DNA of 64,000 nt. Origin: Podocnemis expansa (lineage: Eukaryota > Chordata > Testudines > Podocnemididae). The notes below the pieces were generated by a model. That model saw only the letters and a program-made list of their open reading frames with translations. It was not told the origin of the DNA and ran no database searches. This document shows positions 55,803-64,000 of this stretch, piece after piece (positions within the stretch are counted from its first letter, which is position 1; each line of letters starts with the position of its first letter). Location: positions 13,342,626 to 13,406,625 of the forward strand of contig ML681997.1 of NCBI GenBank assembly GCA_007922195.1, read 5' to 3'. Position numbers and translations under genes: made by a program.

Positions 55803-58517
55803 CTACGGATGATCTTCTTTTACATTCATACTTGCACAGAGCACCTTTCCTCCAAGTCACATAACAGCCCTGTGGAAACTACAGCAATGGCAAAGTAATA
55901 TTCGGAAAGTAATGTATTTTTAGTTGTCTTTCATTGGCAGTTAGTGGATGGAAACCCGTAGGTCAGCCAGGACCACATGACCAGCCAACTATTTACAGAC
56001 CATCAGCAAGCGTTCTGCTCCTGTACTAAAATTTGCAATGCCTTGTTTATGATCTGATAATCATTTAAAGACCCAGGCCTGCACTGGAAGTAGGCTGGCT
56101 CCCTTGAGAACTTTATAAAGGATTGTGTCTTAGGCAGGCATAAAGTCCCCTGGAGTTCCCCAGTGTGAAAAAATTGTGTTCATCTGTTGTTGCCTGTTGA
56201 GTCTTCTCACAGCCAGATAAATATACTCAGCACCAGGCTGCTTTTTTCTCCAGGAGGGCGTGTTGCCCGGGGATTACTGCCATATGTAGTATTTCCTTGG
56301 AAGACTGTGACACGAATAGAATGATCTTGATTTTGTTCCCATTCCCTGGAAAGCAGCACTGATAGCCTGGAAATATTGGACCAACCAAAGGTAAGAAGAT
56401 GTCTTTTATCTCTTTCTTCAGAAATCCCCTCTGAGGTAGGGAACACAGTAGGTCTGAGCAAAGAGACAGGCTGGAATCCACCTAACCATTCATGGTAGGT
56501 GATGAATGATAGCTTTTGCTGATCATACATTCATAGCTCTGGCAAAATTAGTATTTCTTCTCCTGTGTCTGGTTTACATGATAAATTCCTCAGAGCTGTT
56601 ACTGTGTTCCTGTCTTTGCAGATACTGCATGTGTGACATGCTGCACTCCACATACAATCTGATGGTGTGATCTGTGTATCATTCATATTTACCTTTACAG
56701 TGTAACTGTGTATGGTTAAATGCAAAGGATGTCATGTTAGGTGCTTTTGGAATGCTTGTGGCATGCTTAAAATTGTGGGTATGGTAGCATGTTTCCTGCA
56801 ACATTATATATATGTACAGATATGAAGCTATATTATGCCACATCCCCAAATGTGTGTATCACATGGCTTGAATGGATGCAGACATACACAGAACTATGGT
56901 ACCATGCCCCACAGAGGCATGCATACAGGAACAATGAAGTAGCCTAAGCCCCATGGCCCAAGAGAGTAAGACCCGGCCCATTGCTGAATATGGCCAATCA
57001 CCTGACCCCCAAGGGTGTCGAGAAAGCTTCTTAAAAGAGATGCACCTTTATCTGGGGCTCAACCATGGAATTTGGTTCTCAAGCAACATCAAGGACTGGC
57101 ATCTGCCCACAGAGAAGTGCAAATCACTGCAGTGAGCCTGTGCATAAAGCTGAAAACAGCCTGGAACCTTAGTTTAGAATAAGAATTATCTTTTATTTGA
57201 TTGTGACTAGCTCCTTGACTGAATAATCATTTGATTTTTTATTACTCTGACTTGGAAACACCTAAAATCTCATTGTAGTCAATAAACATTGGTTTGTTTT
57301 ATCTAAAGCAGTGCAAGTGAATTAAGTGTGTGGAGAGACCTCACTGGGAGTGACAAAGCTAGTGCATATCCATTTCTCTGATACATTGACAGACAAGTGT
57401 GAACGAGCTAGCAGGGTGCGATGGGCCGCACTGACCCCTGCAAGATGGCAGTTCCCAGGGCTGCAGCTGGGACTGGGAGTGTTTGCTGGAGGTCTACCCC
57501 ATGAGTGGATAGGCAGAGGGCTCTTCCACTGGGTAAGGGATTGATTACATGCTGGAGGATGAGCATTAGCTGACTCAGGAATTGGGCTTCACACAGCAAA
57601 GCATGGTAAGTTGGTGCTGAGGAGTGGAGAATTGTGGTGACAGCAGCACACCAGTCCAGATTGAAGGAAGGGATTGTCACAACGTGGTAAACCATTAGCA
57701 TATATTAATATTGCTTTTTCCTCTAAGTGATAATAGTACTGTCAAAGGCCACCTCATATTCTTTCTAAGGACTGGACCTTCTCTGTGGGGGTGAAGCCTG
57801 CTTTTCTGGAGGAAAATAAACTCTGAGAGGTTCCTTTCATGGAGTTTCCTCTAGCATCTTCCATTTAAGAGGTGTTGTTTGTCTTCCTCATGGAAGAAGC
57901 ATGGCTACTGACCACCCCTCCAAAGGGAAAACAGGCGCCAGAGAGTTTGTCCAAGGCAATGGTCATCCACATGCATGCCTCATGCCACTGCCTAGTTCTG
58001 GTCTGTCCTGCAGTTCCTCCAGCTCCTTGGCTAGCTTCCAGGCCTTTTTCCATGAGTGGACGGTTCTTGAACCACCCCCCTTCCTGTACAGGATGTTCTC
58101 GTTGTATATACGTCTGATGTATCACCTTAGTGGGTAAGTTCTCTTAGTGGTGAGAAATATGCATCCTCTTTGGTCCCTTCTCCCTTTCTGACCTCTCCCT
58201 GCAACCAGCAGAGGTTGCTCAGTTCTGTATTTGGGAATACGAAGAGGAACCATTTCAGAGCAGCTCCCATCTGTGGAGCGGGGATGTCAGCCAGGCATGG
58301 AGAGTCCTCTCCATGGATGGATGGACAGGGCTGATCTTCCTCCTTTAACTTTCACATAGGCCAATGTCCCTTTGACAGCAAGTAGTGGCTTACTAACGTA
58401 AGGACTGAGCAGAATCCACAGAAGGACTTCTGCTTTTGGCCCACCCTCTATTATACGATGACTCATTTGTTCATGGTGGCCCCAAGTGACAGCTTCTTCT
58501 CCAAAGAGCTTATAGGC
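55803..58517. other. 2.7-kb gene-free stretch
   Basis: No gene or nameable repeat recognised. Frames of up to 107 codons lack recognisable domains. Confidence 0.45.
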
Positions 58518-58705
58518 CAGGGGTCTCAAACTCAGATAAACACAAGGGCCACATGAGGACTAGTATATTGGCCCGAGGGCCGCACCACTGGAATCTTTTC
58601 ATACAACGATATTGCAAATACCGGTAACAATAGTGTCATTGTGGGCCACAGGAAATAGCTTTAGGAACCGCATACGGCCTGCAGACCACGTGTTTGAGAG
58701 CTCTG
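58518..58705. mobile_element. Short hAT-like MITE with perfect TSD
   Basis: Ends CAGGGGTCTCAAACTCAG and GTGTTTGAGAGCTCTG; flanking octamers ttataggc (58510-58517 and 58706-58713) are identical. 188 bp, non-coding. Confidence 0.9.
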
Positions 58706-60270
58706 TTATAGGCTAAGGACAGTATTTCAGTTCCCATACCAGTAAATGAAGTGGTTAGCCAGGCAATGTATTAAAGCACTAGATAGAAAATACATAGACG
58801 TCTGTCTCTCCCACTGAGGTCAATGCCAAAATCCTTTCTTGCTTAAATTCTGGATTTGGGAATGCAAATAGTGTCCAGTGATTTGAATATCTACACAAAT
58901 AAGTCAGATTCTTGCTCAGCAGGAAGCAGATCATACTCATGGGAACAAACATGGACACTGTCTTCCACACCACTCTACAGTTCAGTCCTATGCTAAGGCC
59001 AATACAATGAGAAAATTAACTGGCAGCTGATCCTTAGCTAACTATAAAATAACATAATTAGACCAATAAGCACTTTTTCCTCTCTCCTAGCCCTAAACAG
59101 TAACAAAGGCAGGGCAGCTACTGTACAATATGATAATTCCCAGGTTTTGACTAGAGATAAACAACTTGTGTAACTTGATCTCCTGAAGATAGCTAATTAA
59201 AACACAGTGTCTGTCTGTGCATTTGGAAAACCATAGATGCATTTTTTGGCAGCATGAACATGTTTTTCAAGACAGATTTCCTGCATAGATTCAGGCGCTG
59301 GCTGTCTGCCTGCAGATATAAATTTACCGGCTCAGGAATCAATAAAAGGACCAAGCGAATGATTTTATTTTTGAAACAGAGGGGCTTTAGAATCTGTTCA
59401 AACAATATGGGAGTTGTCGTTCTGTGATATGGAGAGGTATGAAAAATCAGAGTGGGGCAAACTAACATCCAAAGTTGCCCGCAGCTCCCTTGGGAGTTGC
59501 TGGGCATTCAGTGGTTATGCAAAATTAGTGTGGCTTACATACCAAAGAGTAGAGGTGTAGCAGCAGCAGCTCAGTAGACACTATGCTAATGCAGTCCCAT
59601 CCCATCCTCCACCTGGGACTAAATAAAGTGGGAGATAAACCTACTTACCAGTGTACCTGAGGTGAATTTGGTCTTAGCACAATGCCATAACTATGTCTAT
59701 TACATCCACTGAATGTGATGTCAGTGCAATACGTGTTTCTGTAGTAAGCCCTACCACGTAGAGGCTAAACTTGTAATTGAAGTCCATGTAAGTCAATGGA
59801 GAGATTCCCAAAGACTTCAGTGGGCTATGGAGCAGGTCTCAGCAGCCCAGGATTCTAGCATGTAGCTAAAGGCATAACACCATTCATGAGCAGCAGGAGT
59901 AGGTTCTTGTCTTCTATATATACTAGACAAGACATCACACAGTTGTAGGCATCTTTTATCAACAGCCACTTAGACCTATTTTCTGATTAAGCTAATGTAC
60001 AACTGACTCCACCATTTATTTCACTGCTGACTTTGGGCAAACGTTTCATCTTCTGTAAGACTCTTTTTCTGTTTAAAAGGAGCAGTAACTCCCCTTGTGC
60101 TGAATATGTGGTTGACAACTTACCTACATTTCAGTGCCTTCCAGCTTATTTGTGTTCCTGTTCAAAAACTTGTTGACTAAGCTAAATCTCCAGTCAGTGA
60201 CTCCTGGCAGCACGTAGGCTGAGGCCAAGAGTGCAATTAAAACAAAGCAAACAAAGATATGAGGCTTTCT
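58706..60270. other. Gene-free stretch
   Basis: No gene recognised. A dispersed phrase 'catgtaagtcaatggagaga' near 59785 belongs to an old amniote repeat of uncertain name. Confidence 0.4.
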
Positions 60271-60312
60271 CTCACTCTCTCTCTCTCTCACACACACGCA
60301 CACATGCACACG
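60269..60312. repeat. Microsatellite (CT)n(CA)n
   Basis: A compound run of CT dinucleotides followed by CA dinucleotides with interruptions. Confidence 0.9.
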
Positions 60313-60437
60313 CAGACCATACAGGGAATGAAGAGCTCAGGTAACATCCAACTGCTATAGCAATTATAGCTTATCATCTCTCATCCTGAATATGGCCCTC
60401 GTGATTCAGATCTACTGGAAATGGTGGAGGAGGCCCG

Positions 60438-60609
60438 CAATGTTCCCTCTAAATTAGGCTGATGATGCAGCTGAGCAAGTAATGGATGTAGCTGAGCGCG
60501 TTCCCTGCCAGTTCCCCAATCCCCACTGGGCCCCTTCCCGACTGCTTGCTGGCTCCCCGAGTGCATCCATATCTTGCTCAGCAGCATCATCTGCTTAGAG
60601 GGAATATTG
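60438..60609. mobile_element. hAT-like MITE sharing termini with the element at 12738
   Basis: Ends CAATGTTCCCTCTAAATT and AGAGGGAATATTG; adjacent inner sequence 'tgatgatgcagctgagcaag' pairs with 'cttgctcagcagcatcatct', giving inverted arms of almost 40 bases. No TSD is recognisable (gaggcccg and atttgtga). Confidence 0.7.
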
Positions 60610-61544
60610 ATTTGTGACTATTTGTAAGCAATGGCATAAAACCTCAGTTGGAAGGTAGGCTTGGGAAGGGCAGAGATAGGCATGTAAGCTAAACAGGAGC
60701 TTTGAGAGGGGGCAGATAAAAGCCTGTGTCTCCAAAGAAGTGGCAAAGGCTGAAGAAGGTGGTGTAATTGGTTTGGAGTGAGAAAACTAAATAACTCCCC
60801 AGTGGAAGATCTGGTTGAAGCATACGTGCCTGTGTAGTAGTTATTACAGGACAGATGTAATTCTAGTGAAGCACTGAGTGCCCATACTGTGGCTACTGCG
60901 AGACCTGTCCCCCCCACCCCCCTGATGACATCTAATGGACCAGGGGGAGCTTGAGAACTGCCATTTGAGCCAGTAGCTTTTGCTAGTTTTTGCTAGTTCT
61001 GTGGGGCAGCAGGACCTGTAAAACGAGTCCTGGGGCTGAAACGGCAGCCATGAATTGGTGGCATGGAGCTCTGTGCTCTGCTCAGTGTTTGGGGGCAGGA
61101 GAGGAATGAAATCCATAGCCTCAGTTCCCACAGAGATGCCTGTTCAAAGGTGCTTGAATGGGAGTGGAGGGTTGAATGGCTCCTTACTCCTGCTTGTGCT
61201 GCCAGAACCTGCATCTCTGCTGTTTTACTCTGATTTTATGCTGATGCAGCTTAATCAATGGAGTAGGAGTGAGTGCGATCCTTACTCATGCATAGCACTT
61301 CTCAGAGGATTCAGTGAAAGGCCCTGTCCCGGCTGTCACAAGTGCTGTGTGAGTGTGACATCATTGCCGTACTACAGCTGTTTGTTTCACACCCGTGTAA
61401 AGGACAGCATGTTGCTGTCTCAAATCTCATGCTGATGGATGCATTTCTTGAAGTCCCAGCTGCTGGAGTCAGGTGATATGTGAGACTCTCAGCTTCCACT
61501 CTGATAAAATATGCCCTTCCTTTATCTCTCATAGTTTCAGTTTC
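60610..61544. other. Gene-free stretch
   Basis: No gene recognised. Open frames of up to 126 codons lack supporting features. Confidence 0.4.
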
Positions 61545-62110
61545 CCCTGGTGCCTTCCCTGACCTACCTCCCCACTGGCTCCCTGGCCCCTGAGCCTACC
61601 CACACCAGCTCCCCAACCCCTCTGGGACCCTTCCCTGCTGCCCATTGACTCCTCAAGTCCCTGACCCCGGGTGCCTTCTCCGCCCTCCTGCCAGCTCCCA
61701 GATCCCCTGGGCCATTCCTCTCTGGCTCCCTGATCCTCCCCCAGGCCCTTGCCCCGCTGGTCCCCCCCACTCCTTCCCTGACCCACCCAGCTGCTGGCTC
61801 CCCAGGTCCCTTCCCTGACCCTCCCAGCCACTGGTTCCCACGACCCTTTCCCTGACCTGCCTGGCCTCCGGCTCTCCTGACCCCTTCCCTGACCTGTCCA
61901 CCAGCTCCCCGATCCCCTGTGCCTGCCCTGCCGACTCCCCAACCCCAACGCTCCCCTGTCCTTTCCCTGTCAGCTCCCTGTCCCTGACCCTCCTGGAGCT
62001 GCTCACCGGCCAGGCTGCTCCCACCCTTAGCAAATATCTGAGTATGCCCAAGGCGGGAGATTTGAAAACTCCACCTTGGCTGCAGCTCCCTGCTGCATGG
62101 GCATCTGTGA
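61545..62110. repeat. C-rich low-complexity tract with recurring 'cttccctgacc' words
   Basis: The phrase 'ccttccctgacc' and variants recur at irregular intervals of 30-60 bases for about 480 bases. The minus strand therefore has Gly/Arg/Glu-rich frames up to 194 codons that are not genes. At 62055-62073 'gggagatttgaaaactccac' resembles the palindrome shared by three hAT elements. Confidence 0.6.
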
Positions 62111-63166
62111 TGCCTGTGCAGGTGTGTGACAGCTGCTGCGTGGAACATAGGCCAGTCTGCAAGCCACAGGGTATAGCCACGCTAGTGATAAAAATAAAGC
62201 ACATTTGTAAAAAAGACATCCTTGGCAGATGAAGAAAATGACTCTGGAGTGGAGAAGCATGGGCAAGAGGAAGGGAAAGATGAAAAGAGTGCCGCCGTTA
62301 GAATATGAAAACAAAAACCACCCAACATGTGTGTGTGTGTCAGAAAGAAAGCCAAGGAGACTATGACAGCAGATAAGAGTGAAAGGCCTGGGATAGAGCA
62401 GAGAGAGCACATGGCAGCAACCTGGAGGCTAAGAGTAGAGTGTGGTCAAAAGCAGTGAAGTTGCAAGAATGTATGAGTTGTGAACAAGCTTTAAAAATAG
62501 CTCATATTTTGCAAACACTTATTTTTAATGAGATGCTGCTTCTGTTTTACCATATGTTAGCACTGTGCATGCTACTAAAGTTATTTGAACATGTAGGTGT
62601 CACCGATGCGTCAATGGAATGCAACGTGAAAAGTTATAGAAAAGATTGCACTGGCATGCAGGGGGTCTCATATCCTAGCCCCACCCAGCTGACTGTCTCA
62701 GGAAGGGATGCAGCACAGACTATCGATCCACCTTCCTATTTCTGCCACGTGCATGGCGAACTCTGCTGGTGCCCAGCTGCCTCGCAAGCAACCCGCTGTG
62801 CTGCTTGGGGGACATGTGACAGCTTCCGAGGAGAGGCAGGTGGAAAGATATTCTTTGGTGATGTTTCAATCTACGTCCTATTTACAAATTTGCTTAACTA
62901 ATTTTAAATAATTTTCTCTTGAACCCTTCATTGAGCCACTCCATTAAAGGGAGCATTGCCCGCCAATCGCTCCAGGCACTGGCTATAGTAAGGGGCGTGT
63001 TCCAGTCGCTGGCTTCTTTAGTTATGGCTCTGCTGCTCTGGACCAGGCAACCAACTCACCAAGCCATGATTAGCTTATCCAGTAAGATTGGAGATGTGTT
63101 TCAGTAATAAAGGCACCAAGTCAGGTTTACTGAAGAGCAGACAAATCATGGCTTTAGTATCTCACA
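62111..63166. other. Gene-free stretch
   Basis: Ordinary composition, with a (TG)n run at about 62325-62340. No gene recognised; the 153-codon frame at 62440 has no recognisable domain. Confidence 0.4.
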
Positions 63167-64000
63167 GGCTATGTTCACACACAAGTGCTTGTTTCAAAAC
63201 AAGCTGTTTTGAAACAAGCCTGTTTCGAAATAAAGCCTTATTTCAAAACACCTTATTTCGAAATAAAAAAAGTGTTTTCAAAATAAGGGAAAAGGAGGAA
63301 ATCAAAATAGCATGTTCAGTGTGACATGCTATTTCGAAATAGGAGACGGGAAGGGGAGGGAGGACCTGTGCTGGGCCAGGGAAGCCCCGGCCCTGGGATT
63401 CCCCTGCCCCCTGTGGCTCCGGCCAGGGCGAAGGGGGGGCTCCTCCTGCCCCCCCGCCACCTCTGCAGGGGGCAGGGAGGCTCCCCGTGCCACCCCCCGT
63501 GGGTCCGGCCTCGGGCAGGGGGCTTCCCCCGCGCCCCCCCGTGCGGCCCCTGCCAGGTGCGGGGGGGGTTTTCTCCATCCCCACCCATGCAGCCCCTGCC
63601 GGGTGCGGGGGGACTTTCTCCGCCCCCCCCGCGCGGCTTCTGCCAGGCACGGGGGCACTTCCGCCACCCCCCGCGTGGCCTCTGCCTGGCGTGGGGGGGC
63701 TTCCAGGGCCCCCACGGGGGGGGCCCGGGGGAACCCCCCCCCACGCCTGGCAGAAGCCATGCGGGGGGGGGGCAGAGGAAGCCTGGGGGCAGGGCGCCCT
63801 GGGTTTGGGGGCAGCCCCAGCTGGCTTACCCCCTGTCCCCTTGCTGGGGGTGGGGTGGGGGCGAAGGGGGCTGGGGGGGTGGGATCCCTGGCCAGGGTGC
63901 TGGGGGGGGGACACCTTCCCCCAGGGTGCTATGCACCCTGGGAGGAAGGTCCTTGTTATTTCGAAACAAGGGTTGTTTCGAAATAACATGTCCAAACAGC
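63167..64000. mobile_element. Harbinger non-autonomous element, cut by the window edge
   Basis: Left end GGCTATGTTCACACACAAG, then TTATTTCGAAATAA-type words, then 'gcatgttcagtgtgacatgc' and a GC-rich core. At 63929-63955 the phrase 'gctatgcaccctgggaggaa' matches, inverted, the 'cccagggtgcacagcaccca' block at 10874-10895 of the autonomous element; TTATTTCGAAACAA words follow. The right terminus lies beyond 64000. Long Pro/Gly/Ala frames on both strands are compositional. Confidence 0.85.
63499..63715. repeat. GC-rich minisatellite, about five units of 42-46 bp
   Basis: Units start at about 63499, 63541, 63587, 63631 and 63673, each with 'gcggcccctgccaggtgcgg'-like sequence followed by a 'ttctccgccccccc'-like segment. 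It lies in the core of the Harbinger element. Confidence 0.8.

Noticed and set aside
61564..62219. Gly/Arg/Glu-rich minus-strand frames of up to 194 codons
   Set aside because: They are the complement of a C-rich low-complexity tract, open in three frames, with no domain.
63243..63995. Pro/Gly/Ala-rich frames of 250 and 224 codons on opposite strands
   Set aside because: They are the interior of a Harbinger non-autonomous element with a minisatellite.

Overview
This window looks like non-coding vertebrate nuclear DNA, most likely from a turtle or a crocodilian. The basis is the repeat content: many CR1 LINE pieces ending in ATTCTATG-type tails, a MIR/CORE-type tRNA-SINE, Penelope-like elements, numerous short hAT elements, and PIF/Harbinger elements with GGCTATGTCTACAC / GGCTATGTTCACAC termini (the type described in reptiles as Chompy). 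Birds and mammals carry few or none of the Harbinger and Penelope elements. I cannot name the species. A 400-base run of N at 26822-27221 marks a draft assembly. I found no host protein-coding exon, tRNA, rRNA or CRISPR array; the long open frames in G- or C-rich tracts are compositional artefacts.

Layout. 0-10 kb: hAT elements and remnants, CR1 3' fragments on both strands, a 0.8-kb purine-rich tract and a promoter-like block on the minus strand. 10.64-15.18 kb: the most gene-like object, an almost complete autonomous PIF/Harbinger transposon with a forward Myb/SANT-like DNA-binding protein gene and a convergent DDE transposase gene (HARBI1-type). The transposase frame is uninterrupted by indels and broken only by three stop codons. 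Two hAT elements, each with an 8-bp target-site duplication (TSD), sit inside it. 15-28 kb: CR1, Harbinger non-autonomous elements, two solo LTRs with 5-bp TSDs, a Penelope tail, and a Harbinger element holding the assembly gap. 28-42 kb: MIR SINE, a third solo LTR with 4-bp TSD, a Penelope endonuclease region split by a hAT element, an inverted Penelope pair, and a Harbinger MITE nested in a MIR. 42-47 kb: decayed CR1 ORF2, then an RTE/BovB-like reverse-transcriptase remnant, then another CR1. 47-53 kb: little recognisable. 53-64 kb: CR1 ORF2 split by a hAT element, further hATs, a C-rich tract, and a Harbinger element running off the right edge with a minisatellite in its core.

How the parts relate. 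Three elements (23.2, 26.5 and 63.2 kb) share TIRs, long subterminal regions and, for the last, an internal block with the autonomous element at 10.6-15.2 kb, so they look like its non-autonomous dependants. Their ends are packed with palindromes of the form TTATTTCGAAATAA. A second Harbinger subfamily (19.9 and 38.9 kb) carries TTAGTTCGAACTAA instead. Nesting with intact TSDs gives a relative insertion order at several sites. Boundaries and TSDs were read by eye; family names come from recall of typical sequences, not from a search.
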